A stretch of DNA of 64,000 nucleotides from JASHPR01 sp963833885 (lineage in GTDB: Bacteria; Actinomycetota; Actinomycetes; Streptosporangiales; Streptosporangiaceae). The stretch's first letter is position 1. Each line of letters begins with the position of its first letter. Of the stretch, positions 51,418 through 60,272 are shown piece after piece. Both the position numbers and the translations under genes were made by a program. The notes under the pieces are model-generated. The model made no database searches. It was given only the letters and a program-made list of their open reading frames with translations, and was not told the origin of the DNA. The stretch lies in contig CAWHZU010000036.1 in assembly GCA_963833885.1 (NCBI GenBank), positions 310,001 to 374,000 on the forward strand. The letters run 5' to 3'.

Positions 51418-53205
51418 ATGAGCAACGACAAACCTGCGGTGGGCACCGACGTCCTCGTCGTGGGGTCCGGGCCCGGCGGCGCCGGGGTCGCGCTCTTCCT
51501 GGCTACTTACGGCACGCCGACCCTGGTCGTGACCAAGTACGGGCAGCTGTCGGACACGCCCCGCGCGCACATCACCAACCAGCGCACCATGGAGACCCTG
51601 CGGGACATGGGCCTGGAGCAGCGGCTGATGCGCGAGGCCACGCCCTGGGAATACATGGGCAATACGACCTTCTGCACCAGCCTGGTCGGCGACGAGCTCG
51701 GCCGGATTCCGTCCTGGGGCACCGACACCCGGCGACACGCCGACTATGAGTTGCAGAGCCCGTGCACGATGCTGGACGCGCCGCAGACCATCACCGAGCC
51801 AGTGATGATGCAGGCCGCCCAGGCCCGCGGCGCCAAGGTGCGCTTCGACACGGAGTACCTCTCGCACATGCAGGACGAGTCCGGGGTGACCACCCAGGTC
51901 AAGGACCGCCTGACCGGGGCGGTCTATACGATCCGGTCGAAGTACCTGGTCGGCGCCGACGGGGCGCGCAGCCTGGTGGCGGCCGATCTCGGCCTCCCTT
52001 TCGAAGGGCCCGGCGCCGTCGGCGGCGCCCTGCATATCATCTTCGAGGCCGACTTGAGCCGCTTCGTCGCGCACCGCCCGTCGGTCCTGTACTGGATGCT
52101 GCAGCCGGGCGCCGAGAAGGAGGGCGTCGGGCTCGGCGTTCTGCGGATGATCAAGCCGTGGCATGAGTGGATGCTCATGTGGGGCTACGAGGCAGCAGCC
52201 GGGCCGCCCGAGATCACTGACGAATTCGCGCGAGAGCTGGCCGTGCAGCTGGTCGGGACCGACGACTTCGAGATGCGGGTCACCTCCCGGCTGCCCTGGA
52301 CGGTGAACCACCATTTCGCGACCACCATCGCCCACGGCCGGGTTTTCTGCGTCGGCGACGCCGTGCACCGGCACCCGCCGACCAACGGCCTGGGGTCCAA
52401 CACATCCGTTCAGGACTCCTACAACCTGGCCTGGAAGCTGCACGCCGTCGTCCAAGGCTGGGCGGCGCCGTCGCTGCTGGAGTCCTACGACGCCGAGCGG
52501 GCCCCGATCGCCCGGCAGATCGTCGAGCGGGCCAACCAGAGCATCGCCGACACCGGGCGCATCGTCGCCGCCCTGGACGTCGACGACACCTCAGACGTCG
52601 CCAAGCTGAACCGGCAGCTGGCGCTGAGGGTTGCCGCCGGCCCGGAGGGCGAGAAGATCCGGGAGAACCTCCGCGAGGCCATCGCCTACAAGGCCTACGA
52701 GTTCGACGCGCACGGTGTGGAGCACAATCACCGCTACGCCTCGTCGGCCGTCATCCCCGACGGCACCGCCATGCCCCCCTTCACCCGCGACCCCGAGCTC
52801 TACGCTCAGCCCACGACATGGCCCGGCGGCAAGCTCCCGCATACCTGGGTCACGCGCGCCGGGCACCGCGTGTCGACGTTGGACCTGGCCGGCCACGGCG
52901 CCTTCAGCGTCTGGACCGGCATCGGCGGCCAGGCCTGGCTCGACGCCGCGGCCGCCTTCACCGACCGGACCGGCCTGCCGATCACCGGCGTCTCCATCGG
53001 TCCCCGCGAGCCCATCGAGGACCCCTACGGCACCTGGGCCGAGCTGCGCGAGATCTCCGACAGCGGCGTCCTGCTCGTCCGCCCCGACCTATACGTCGCC
53101 GCGCGCCACGCCAGCGCCCCCGACTCCCCCGAAGCCGCCGCAGCCTGGCTCACCCGCGCTCTCACCTCCATCCTTGGCCTCTCCATCCCGTCCACACCCG
53201 CGTGA
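51418..53205 (+). CDS. FAD-dependent monooxygenase (TfdB/PheA type)
   Basis: 595 residues from ATG 51418. FAD-binding: VLVVGSGPGGAGVALFLATYG (GxGxxG) near residues 12-33, the DG motif YLVGADGARSLVA near 178, and GRVFCVGDAVHRHPPTNGLGSNTSVQDSYNLAWKL (GD motif) near 302-340. The C-terminal thioredoxin-like domain (WVTRAGHRVSTLDLAGHGAF) is typical of phenol 2-monooxygenase/2,4-dichlorophenol hydroxylase. Likely reaction: NADPH- and O2-dependent ortho-hydroxylation of a phenol, in the cytoplasm. The hydrolases and decarboxylase-like proteins nearby may act downstream, which is inference. Confidence 0.95.
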   Translation: MSNDKPAVGTDVLVVGSGPGGAGVALFLATYGTPTLVVTKYGQLSDTPRAHITNQRTMETLRDMGLEQRLMREATPWEYMGNTTFCTSLVGDELGRIPSWGTDTRRHADYELQSPCTMLDAPQTITEPVMMQAAQARGAKVRFDTEYLSHMQDESGVTTQVKDRLTGAVYTIRSKYLVGADGARSLVAADLGLPFEGPGAVGGALHIIFEADLSRFVAHRPSVLYWMLQPGAEKEGVGLGVLRMIKPWHEWMLMWGYEAAAGPPEITDEFARELAVQLVGTDDFEMRVTSRLPWTVNHHFATTIAHGRVFCVGDAVHRHPPTNGLGSNTSVQDSYNLAWKLHAVVQGWAAPSLLESYDAERAPIARQIVERANQSIADTGRIVAALDVDDTSDVAKLNRQLALRVAAGPEGEKIRENLREAIAYKAYEFDAHGVEHNHRYASSAVIPDGTAMPPFTRDPELYAQPTTWPGGKLPHTWVTRAGHRVSTLDLAGHGAFSVWTGIGGQAWLDAAAAFTDRTGLPITGVSIGPREPIEDPYGTWAELREISDSGVLLVRPDLYVAARHASAPDSPEAAAAWLTRALTSILGLSIPSTPA

Positions 53206-53355
53206 ACCCCCGGCAGTTGCTGACCCATCAGGTAGCGGAGCATCTCAGGCGGAGGCGTGATGGCCGGAAGCGGCGGTGCGGCCGTGGTGTAGAGACCGGC
53301 GGCCAGCCGACCTACGGGCCTGGATGCGGCCTGGCCGTGGACTCAGTCCGGGCTG

Positions 53356-53590
53356 TCAGGGGTGGATTCCGAACGGGCCGAGCTGGCCGTAGTCGACCCG
53401 GAGCGACTCGACCATCTGGTAGGCGTTGGCGAGGGTGTAGACGTCGGCTCCCCCGAGCCGGTCGATCCAATTGGGGACGACTGCGCTGGCGGCCTGGGCT
53501 GCGACGTCGTCTAGGTAGCCACGGAAGATGGCCCAGGGGTTCGTGGGGTCGACGGTCTGGTACACGGTTTCGGGGTCGATCGTGAGTGGC
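53356..53590 (-). pseudogene. C-terminal fragment of a conserved protein (probably MBL-fold)
   Basis: The minus-strand frame reads TIDPETVYQTVDPTNPWAIF then RGYLDDVAAQAASAVVPNWI and DRLGGADVYTLANAYQMVES, ending GPFGIHP. I recall such a tail on MBL-fold hydrolases of actinomycetes, but only the last ~75 residues remain; upstream the frame has no conserved part. Confidence 0.4.
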
Positions 53591-53667
53591 GCAGAGGAGG
53601 CAGGTGGCAGCGTCGATCATCTGGACGAGACCGACCACGCCGTCGCGGGCGTCCGTTCCTTCTCCGC

Positions 53668-54000
53668 CTACCCGAGTCCACCGAGACGGAGGGCGTTCTC
53701 AATCTCGCTGAGTTTCGCGGAGGACAGAACGCCCGCTCGCTCGATCAGGTCGTCCCGGGACACTGTGGTCAGCCACGTGCAAGGGGTAAAGCCCGGACGC
53801 GGGAACGCGAACCGCAGCACCCCTTCAAAGGGCAGTCCTTCCACGGCGCCTACTGCCACTTCGACGCCCAGGCCGGTGATGTCGACACCCGCTGGAGCAA
53901 CGACCTGCATTACCCGGATCCCGGACGCGTCGTCTCCCGGCAGCAGTACGACCGGCCGCCGCTCGTCGAACTCCACCCACCAGACTTCGCCACGCTGCAC
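53668..54000 (-). CDS. MazF/PemK-like toxin-family protein
   Basis: 110 residues from GTG 54000 with AGGAGG upstream. Start VQRGEVWWVEFDERRPVVLL matches MazF strand 1-2 (RGEVWxVxFD..RPVxxL); TWLTTVSRDDLIERAGVLSS and SAKLSEIENALRLGGLG fit the C-terminal helix. MazF proteins are ribosome-independent RNases of toxin-antitoxin pairs. No antitoxin gene is present: the position just upstream is taken by an IS701-family element, so it may be an orphan or have lost its partner. The middle insertion (QVVAPAGVDITGLGVEVAVG) is normal for actinomycete members. Confidence 0.7.
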   Translation of the reverse strand: MQRGEVWWVEFDERRPVVLLPGDDASGIRVMQVVAPAGVDITGLGVEVAVGAVEGLPFEGVLRFAFPRPGFTPCTWLTTVSRDDLIERAGVLSSAKLSEIENALRLGGLG

Positions 54001-54089
54001 ATGTCCTCCTGACACAAGAACGGCGGGCGGACGCTGCGCGACCCTGACGCGCTGTGGAGACGGTGCGGCCACCCGTTGATCATCGGTGT

Positions 54090-55400
54090 GTGAAGACAAA
54101 CGATCACGCGGTGGCCGCAGGTCACAGCGTAGGCCCTGCCCGCTGGCAGGAGGCGTTCGAGGGCCTGATGAGCCGGATAGCTGGACGGTTCACGCGGGTC
54201 GAACCCCGGCGCCGGGCACGGCAGCTGGTGCTCGGGCTGCTGCCGGACCTGCCGCGCAAGAACTGCTGGACCATCGCCGGATGGGCCGGGGAGAGGACCC
54301 CGGACGGCATGCAGCATCTGCTGGGGCGGGCCAAGTGGGACGCCGGCCGGGTCCGCGACGATGTGTGTGACTACGTGGTGGACCACCTGCACGACGACCA
54401 GGCGGTACTGGTGGTTGACGAGACCGGGGACGTGAAGAAGGGCACCGACACGGCCGGCGTCCAGCGCCAGTACACCGGCACCGCGGGCAGGATCGAAAAT
54501 GCCCAGGTCGCCGTCTACCTGCTCTACGCCGGCCGGCGCGGGCACGCGGCAGCGGACCGGGAACTGTACGTCCCGCGTTCATGGACCTCCGACCCTGACC
54601 GCTGCCGGGATGCCGGACTCGACCAGGACACCGCCTTCGCCACCAAGCCGGAACTGGCCACTCGTATGGTTGCCCGGTTCCTGGACGCCGGCCACCAGGC
54701 CGCATGGGTTGCCGGCGACGAGATCTACGGCGGCAACCTCAAGCTGCGAACCGCACTGGAGGAACGCGGCACCGGCTACGTCCTCGCGGTGGCCCGCTCG
54801 CACGAAGTCACCACCGAAGCGGGGAAGTTCCGTGCGGACATCTTAGCCAAGAAGGTGCCCAAGCGGGCCTGGCAGAAGCTCTCCACAGGGGCCGGGGCCA
54901 AGGGCCACCGCTTCTGCAACTGGGCAGTCATCGACCTCGCCGACCCCCGCCCCGGGAGTCGTCAGCTACTGATCCGCCGTAACCGCAGCACCGGCGAACT
55001 CGCCTGCTACCGCTGCTACTCGCCCGCGTCCGTGCCGCTGACCGTACTGGTCCAAGTCGCTGGATCAAGATGGCGGGTGGAGGAGTTCTTCCAGCCGGGC
55101 AAGGGCCTGGCCGCACTCGACGAGCACCAGGTCCGCCGCTATACCTCCTGGTCCCGCTGGGTCACCCTCGCCATGCTCGCGCACGCCTTCCTCGCCGTCG
55201 TACGTGCAGACGAGCACACCCGCCCCGCACCCGATGCCCTCATTCCGCTCACCTGCAACGAGATCCAGCGCCTGTTCATCACACTCGTTGTCCGACCCGC
55301 CCACGATGCCGCCCATCGGCTCGGCTGGTCCGACTGGCGGCGCCGCCACCAGGCCCGATCCCAGGCCAGCCACTACCGGCAACAAGCCACTCAGGCATGA
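54090..55400 (+). CDS. IS701-family transposase
   Basis: 436 residues from GTG 54090. Blocks: WQEAFEGLMSRIAGRFTRVEPRRRARQLVLGLLPDLPRKNCWTIAGWAGERTPDGMQHLLGRAKWD, catalytic Asp in VLVVDETGDVKKG, Asp in GDEIYGG and Glu in RWRVEEFFQPGKGLAALDEHQVR. The frame is intact. I could not find clear terminal inverted repeats in the 90 bases before or 120 bases after, so the element's exact ends are undefined. It sits beside the MazF-like gene. Confidence 0.9.
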   Translation: MKTNDHAVAAGHSVGPARWQEAFEGLMSRIAGRFTRVEPRRRARQLVLGLLPDLPRKNCWTIAGWAGERTPDGMQHLLGRAKWDAGRVRDDVCDYVVDHLHDDQAVLVVDETGDVKKGTDTAGVQRQYTGTAGRIENAQVAVYLLYAGRRGHAAADRELYVPRSWTSDPDRCRDAGLDQDTAFATKPELATRMVARFLDAGHQAAWVAGDEIYGGNLKLRTALEERGTGYVLAVARSHEVTTEAGKFRADILAKKVPKRAWQKLSTGAGAKGHRFCNWAVIDLADPRPGSRQLLIRRNRSTGELACYRCYSPASVPLTVLVQVAGSRWRVEEFFQPGKGLAALDEHQVRRYTSWSRWVTLAMLAHAFLAVVRADEHTRPAPDALIPLTCNEIQRLFITLVVRPAHDAAHRLGWSDWRRRHQARSQASHYRQQATQA

Positions 55401-55456
55401 AGATCACGATCTACGGCTGGAGTACTAAGGCAGCAACTGGCACGGTCGACAGAGGA

Positions 55457-55484
55457 TGCCTGCCGCGGACTCCCGCGGCAGGCA
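55457..55484. terminator. Perfect 12-base-pair hairpin
   Basis: TGCCTGCCGCGG and CCGCGGCAGGCA are exact complements around ACTC. It separates the transposase gene (+) from the end of the alpha/beta hydrolase gene (-) and would terminate in both directions. Confidence 0.7.
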
Positions 55485-55523
55485 ATTCCTGGCGGTACGA
55501 GACCGTTACTCCCTGTCGCAGAT

Positions 55524-56285
55524 CTATTGAGCCGCGATTTCGCGAGGCTGGTGGCTCCGGAGGAACACGCGCACCTCATTGATTATCCTGGTCTTCAACT
55601 CGGGCGGCTCGCTCCAGGGGTAGACCGTCGATGTGGCATTCGGCGCCAGCGCCGCAACGTCGACGGACGCCTGGTACGAATGCGCAGGGCCATCGTCCGG
55701 CAAAACCAGCATCGGTGTCAGGCACGAGCGCGCGAAGTCACGCGAAACGCTGTATACGAAGTCGGGGTTGCGCCGATATAGATTATGCAGGTAAGCCTCA
55801 ATCGTCGCCATGGTCAAGTCGGGCCGCTTGGCAAGCAGTTCCGGAGCCCAGACATCCCGGCCGGAGTTGTACATGACATCCGGGTTCTCTGGCCGGTGCC
55901 CGACCGTCTGGCAGATGACGCTAGCTACAATGCGGTCTGGCGCGCGCTCCATGAGCTTAAGAGCGAAGCAGCCGCCGATGCAGTAACCCATAAAAAAGAA
56001 CTCGCGGATACCGAGATGGTTCATCAGCCCCAGTTGGTCATCAGCAAACGCACCCCACGGATCATCGACAGCGATGCGGCCAGTAGACTCGCCGCCATTG
56101 GCGTTGCGTTGGTCCATTGTTATGCAGCGGAAGTCGTTCTTGAAAGCTTCCGTAGCGTTTATTACTGCGGCAGGCCAATTGCTGACTCGCGAGTTCAGAC
56201 CCCCGCCCGGCGTAACCAGAAGCGGAAAGCCGCTACCAACTTCCTCATAACGGATGCGAACATTACCTCTCTCGTAAAATGGCAT
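55524..56285 (-). CDS. Alpha/beta hydrolase with Cys nucleophile
   Basis: 253 residues from ATG 56285. The fold is clear (VRIRYEEVGSGFPLLVTPGG, TMDQRNANGGES, ADDQLGLMNHLGIREFFFMGYCIGG), but the nucleophile elbow is GYCIGG, so Cys replaces the usual Ser, as in dienelactone-hydrolase-type enzymes. A later DDGPAHSYQ segment holds the candidate His. Codon choice includes many A/T third positions and the local GC is lower than in the surrounding genes, a sign of transfer. An upstream ATG at 56318 would add MHKPQGRETQA. It ends near a 12-base hairpin. Confidence 0.85.
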   Translation of the reverse strand: MPFYERGNVRIRYEEVGSGFPLLVTPGGGLNSRVSNWPAAVINATEAFKNDFRCITMDQRNANGGESTGRIAVDDPWGAFADDQLGLMNHLGIREFFFMGYCIGGCFALKLMERAPDRIVASVICQTVGHRPENPDVMYNSGRDVWAPELLAKRPDLTMATIEAYLHNLYRRNPDFVYSVSRDFARSCLTPMLVLPDDGPAHSYQASVDVAALAPNATSTVYPWSEPPELKTRIINEVRVFLRSHQPREIAAQ

Positions 56286-56349
56286 CGCCTGCGTCTCTCT
56301 TCCTTGAGGCTTATGCAAAACCCCGTTGATGCTGGTTCACGGGAAAAGC

Positions 56350-56391
56350 AACAGCTCGCGAGTCCGGGAAAGTCCCGGTCACGGGCTGTTT
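56350..56391. terminator. Strong hairpin with T run
   Basis: ACAGCTCG pairs with CGGGCTGT and an inner CCGGGA/TCCCGG stem stacks inside, followed on the plus strand by TTTT. It lies between the tRNA-like fragment and the hydrolase gene, consistent with a tRNA-type terminator on the minus strand. Confidence 0.55.
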
Positions 56392-56402
56392 TCGCTGGTA
56401 GT

Positions 56403-56475
56403 GGCGGGTGTTGGGCTCGAACCAGCGTAGGCTGAGCCGACGGTTTGCAGACCGTTACGCCCAGACCGCGCTGCT
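56403..56475 (-). pseudogene. Truncated class II tRNA-like sequence, GCA anticodon position
   Basis: Minus-strand reading shows an anticodon-like stem ACGGT/ACCGT with loop containing GCA, a variable arm GCCGAC/GTAGGC, a T arm with TTCGA and one mismatch, and an acceptor 3' strand ACCCGCC. The matching 5' acceptor strand GGCGGGT is absent: where it should lie is the end of the ABC exporter gene. The anticodon loop parity is also irregular. The pattern resembles a tRNA-Tyr-like class II gene that kept its 3' part, as at integration sites. Amino-acid identity is not claimed. Confidence 0.45.
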
Positions 56476-56477
56476 GT

Positions 56478-58478
56478 TCAGGCAACCTCGGCCATCGCCT
56501 GGGCGAACTGGGCCTGGTACAGCCGCGCGTACGCGCCGTCGGCCGCCAGTAGTTCGGAGTGGGTTCCGTGCTCGACGATGTGCCCGTCTTCCATGACCAG
56601 GATCACGTCTGCATCACGGATGGTCGACAGCCGGTGCGCGATCACGAAGCTCGTGCGGCCCTGCCGCAGAGACGCCATCGCGTGCTGGATCAGCACCTCG
56701 GTGCGCGTGTCCACGGAGCTGGTGGCCTCGTCGAGGATGAGCACCGCGGGGCGGGCAAGGAACGCCCGGGCAATCGTGATGAGCTGCCGCTCACCCGCGC
56801 TGACGTTCGTGCCGTCGTCGTCGAGCACCGTGTCGTAGCCGTCTGGCAGCGTACGGACGAACCGATCCACGTAGGTAGCCTTCGCCGCCTCGACAACCTC
56901 CTCGTGGCTGGCACCGAAGGAGCCGTAGGCGATGTTCTCCTCGATGGTCCCGCCGAACAGCCACGCATCCTGCAGCACCATTCCGGTCAGGCCGCGCAGT
57001 TCCTCCCGGCTCATCTGCGCGATGTCGACTCCGTCCAGGAGGATCTTGCCCGAGTCGATCTCGTAGAAGCGCATGAGCAGGTTGACCAGCGTGGTCTTGC
57101 CCGCTCCGGTCGGGCCGACGATGGCCACGGTCTGGCCGGGCTCGACGGTGAGGGACACGTGCTCGATCAGCGGACGGTCAGCCGCATACCGGAAGCTCAC
57201 GTCCTGGAACTCCACCCGGCCGGTCACCGAGGCGGGCCTCGGCGGCTCGGCGGCGTCGGGTTCCTGCTCGCGCGCGTCCAGCAGCGCGAACACCCGCTCC
57301 GCCGAGGCGACGCTCGACTGCAGCAGGTTGGCCATGCTCGCGACCTGGGTCAGTGGCTGGCTGAACTGCCGTGAGTACTGGATGAACGCGGTCACCGCGC
57401 CGAGCGTCAGCGAGCCGCCCGCGATCAGGAGGCCGCCCACCACAGCCACCAGCACGTAGTTCAGGTTCGACATGAACATCATGACCGGCTGGATGGTCCC
57501 GGAGATGAACTGCGCCCGGTAGCTCGCGTTGAACAACGCCTCGTTCTGCTCGGTGAAGGTCTCCATGGCCTTCTCCCGCTGGCCGAACGCGGTCACCAGC
57601 GCGTGCCCGGTGTACATCTCCTCGATGTGGCCGTTCAGCTGGCCGGTGAACTTCCATTGCCGGATGAACTGCGGCTGTGCCCGCTTGGCAATCTTCCGCA
57701 TCGCCACCGCCGACGCCGGGACGGTCACCAGCGCGATCAGCGCGAGCTCCCACGAGACGACAAACATCAGCGTCACCACGCCTACGATCGTCAGCATCGA
57801 GGTGACCAGCTGGCTAAGCGTCTGCTGCATGGACTGCTGCAGGTTGTCGATGTCATTGGTGACGCGGCTCAGCAGCTCGCCGCGCGGCTGGCGGTCGAAG
57901 TAGCTGAGCGGCAGCCGGGACAGCTTCGCCTGCACGTCCTCGCGCATCCGGAACACGGCACGCTGCACCATCGTGGCCGTCAGGCGCCCCTGGAACAGAG
58001 CGCACAGTGAGCTGCCGACGTTCAGCGCGGCCACAACACCGAGGATCTGGGCAACGTGGTTGAAGTCGACGCCGTGATGCCCGACGACGCCGAAGTAGAC
58101 AACGTTGATTGCCTCGCCGAGCAGCCGCGGCCCGAGCACGGCCAGCGTCACACTGCCGATCGCGAACGACAGCGCCAGGACAGTCAGCTTCCGGTAGGGA
58201 CTGAGCGTGCGCACCAGCCGCCGGCTGGATCCCTTGAAGTCCAGCGCCTTCTCGGTGGACATGCCGCCCATGAACCGCGCCGGGCCGCCCATGGTGGCCG
58301 CCGGGCCGGGCCCGCGCTTCGGCGTTGCCCGCTCGCCGGCCTCCAGCGACTCCCCGGCAGGCGCAGCGGCCGCCGGTACCTGCCCGTTCAGCGGTTCTCC
58401 GTCCACCGGTGCCCCGCCGACCGCCTCGCCGCCGGGCTGGCCGCTGACTGGCATGTCCCCGTTGACTCCCCCGTTCAC
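56478..58478 (-). CDS. Heterodimeric ABC exporter, consensus half (permease-ATPase)
   Basis: 666 residues from GTG 58478. A Pro/Ala-rich N-terminal extension of about 80 residues precedes six transmembrane helices (LTVLALSFAIGSVTLAVLG, LLVTSMLTIVGVVTLMFVV, LALIALVTVPASAVAM) and an ATPase: Walker A GPTGAGKTTLVNLL, signature VSAGERQLITIA, Walker B AVLILDEATSSVD, H-loop IAHRLST. All catalytic residues are present, including Glu after Walker B. The GTGA overlap with the upstream half shows tight coupling; the two should assemble as one drug or lipid exporter. Confidence 0.95.
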   Translation of the reverse strand: MNGGVNGDMPVSGQPGGEAVGGAPVDGEPLNGQVPAAAAPAGESLEAGERATPKRGPGPAATMGGPARFMGGMSTEKALDFKGSSRRLVRTLSPYRKLTVLALSFAIGSVTLAVLGPRLLGEAINVVYFGVVGHHGVDFNHVAQILGVVAALNVGSSLCALFQGRLTATMVQRAVFRMREDVQAKLSRLPLSYFDRQPRGELLSRVTNDIDNLQQSMQQTLSQLVTSMLTIVGVVTLMFVVSWELALIALVTVPASAVAMRKIAKRAQPQFIRQWKFTGQLNGHIEEMYTGHALVTAFGQREKAMETFTEQNEALFNASYRAQFISGTIQPVMMFMSNLNYVLVAVVGGLLIAGGSLTLGAVTAFIQYSRQFSQPLTQVASMANLLQSSVASAERVFALLDAREQEPDAAEPPRPASVTGRVEFQDVSFRYAADRPLIEHVSLTVEPGQTVAIVGPTGAGKTTLVNLLMRFYEIDSGKILLDGVDIAQMSREELRGLTGMVLQDAWLFGGTIEENIAYGSFGASHEEVVEAAKATYVDRFVRTLPDGYDTVLDDDGTNVSAGERQLITIARAFLARPAVLILDEATSSVDTRTEVLIQHAMASLRQGRTSFVIAHRLSTIRDADVILVMEDGHIVEHGTHSELLAADGAYARLYQAQFAQAMAEVA

Positions 58479-60211
58479 GCTGCTGCCTCCTGCTCCGTCA
58501 GCTGGGAGAGCACGATCTCCCGGTAGGTCTCACTGGTGTCCATCAGCTCCGCGTGCGTGCCGCGGGCGACGATGCGGCCGGCGTCCAGGACAAGAATCTG
58601 GTGGGCATGCCGGATGGTGCTCACCCGCTGCGCCACGATGATCATGGTGGCGCCGGTCACCTCGGTTGCCAGCGCTGACCGCAGCCGCGCATCCGTCGCG
58701 TAGTCGAGCGCCGAGAACGAGTCGTCGAACAGGTAAATCCCCGGCTTGTGCACCAGCGCGCGGGCGATCGCCAGCCGCTGACGCTGGCCGCCGGACACAT
58801 TGGTGCCGCCCTGCGAAATCGGCGAGTCGAGACGGCCGGGCATCCGCTCGACGAAATCCCGGGCCTGGGCAATGTCGAGTGCCTGCCACAGATCCTCGTC
58901 GGTCGCCGCCTGGTTGCCGTAGCGCAGGTTCGTCGCGACCGTGCCGGAGAACAGATACGGCTTCTGCGGCACCAGTCCCACCGCCGCCGACACCTCCGCC
59001 CGCTCCAGATCGCGCACGTCGACTCCGCCGATCAGCAGCTCGCCGCCGGTCACGTCCAGCAGCCTCGGGATGAGGTTGACCAGTGTGGTCTTACCGCTGC
59101 CGGTGCCGCCGATGATCGCCGTGGTCCGGCCGGGCAGCGCCGTGAAGCTGATGTCGTGCAGCACCGGCTGCTCGGCGCCGGGGTACCGGAACTCGACGTT
59201 GCGGAGCTCCAGCCGGCTGGGCTCGTTCCCCGCGGGCAGCGGCGTCACCGGAGGGGCCAGCGCCGGCTCCGTGTCGATGACCTCCATGATCCGCTCGGCG
59301 CTGACCTCGGCGCGCGGCACCAGCATGAACATGAACGTCGCCATCATCACCGACATGAGGATCTGCGCCAGGTAGGTGATGAACGCGGTCAGCGACCCGA
59401 TCTGCATCGACCCGTCGGCGATCAGGTGCCCGCCGAACCACACGACCGCGGTGGTGGACAGGTTCAGCACCAGCATGACCGAGGGGAACATCAGCGCCAT
59501 CAGCTTGCCGGCGCCGAGCGAGACGTCGAACAGCTGCGTGCTGGCGGTGCGGAACCGCCCCCGCTCCTGCGGGTCGCGGACGAACGCCCGGATGACCCGC
59601 ACGCCGGTGATCTGCTCGCGCAGCACCCGGTTGATGTTGTCCAGCCGCACCTGCATCTGCCGGAACAGCGGCCGCATCCGGGAAATGATCACCGCCACGA
59701 TGACGCCAAGCAGCGGCACCGCCACCAGCAGCAGGGACGAGAGCGGCACGTCCTGGTTCAGCGCCAGGATGATCCCGCCGATGCACATGATCGGCGCGGA
59801 CAGCAGCAGGGTGAACGTCATGATCGCGAGCATCTGAACTTGCTGCACGTCGTTGGTCGTACGGGTGATCAGCGACGGCGTGCCGAGATGGTTGACCTCA
59901 CGGTCGGAGAACATCAGCACCCGGCTGAAGATCCCCTGCCGGACGTCGCGGCCCAGGGCCATCGCGACCTTGGCGCCGAAGTAGACCGCCCCGATCGAGC
60001 AGAAGATCTGCACCACCGTAATGCCGAGCATGAAGCTGCCGGTCTTGACGATGTAGTGCGTGTTATGGGTGATCACGCCTTTGTCGATGATGTCGGCGTT
60101 GAGCGTCGGCAGGTACAGCGTCGCCAGTGTCTGCGCGAGCTGCAGGAGCAGCACGAGCGAAAGCGGCTTGCGGTACTGACGCAGATAGGTGCGCAGCAGG
60201 CGGATCAGCAC
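58475..60211 (-). CDS. Heterodimeric ABC exporter, degenerate half (permease-ATPase)
   Basis: 578 residues from ATG 60211. Six helices (LSLVLLLQLAQTLATLYLP, ITVVQIFCSIGAVYFGAKV, LLLVAVPLLGVIVAVII) and an ATPase: Walker A GGTGSGKTTLVNLI, signature VSGGQRQRLAIA, Walker B GIYLFDDSFSALD. The catalytic Glu of Walker B is Asp and the H-loop His is Gln (IIVAQRVSTIRH). These substitutions are the hallmark of the degenerate site in heterodimeric exporters such as TM287/288, so only the sister subunit hydrolyses ATP fully. First gene of the pair; the TetR gene lies upstream. Confidence 0.95.
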   Translation of the reverse strand: MLIRLLRTYLRQYRKPLSLVLLLQLAQTLATLYLPTLNADIIDKGVITHNTHYIVKTGSFMLGITVVQIFCSIGAVYFGAKVAMALGRDVRQGIFSRVLMFSDREVNHLGTPSLITRTTNDVQQVQMLAIMTFTLLLSAPIMCIGGIILALNQDVPLSSLLLVAVPLLGVIVAVIISRMRPLFRQMQVRLDNINRVLREQITGVRVIRAFVRDPQERGRFRTASTQLFDVSLGAGKLMALMFPSVMLVLNLSTTAVVWFGGHLIADGSMQIGSLTAFITYLAQILMSVMMATFMFMLVPRAEVSAERIMEVIDTEPALAPPVTPLPAGNEPSRLELRNVEFRYPGAEQPVLHDISFTALPGRTTAIIGGTGSGKTTLVNLIPRLLDVTGGELLIGGVDVRDLERAEVSAAVGLVPQKPYLFSGTVATNLRYGNQAATDEDLWQALDIAQARDFVERMPGRLDSPISQGGTNVSGGQRQRLAIARALVHKPGIYLFDDSFSALDYATDARLRSALATEVTGATMIIVAQRVSTIRHAHQILVLDAGRIVARGTHAELMDTSETYREIVLSQLTEQEAAA

Positions 60212-60272
60212 AGGAATCTCTCAGGGCTGGAATTCTTAGGAACGGAGACGGGCTCGACGGGGCCGCCGGTGC

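Noticed and set aside
56403..56475. Calling a functional tRNA-Cys
   Set aside because: The GCA position is there, but the 5' acceptor strand is missing and the loop size is irregular, so only a remnant is claimed.
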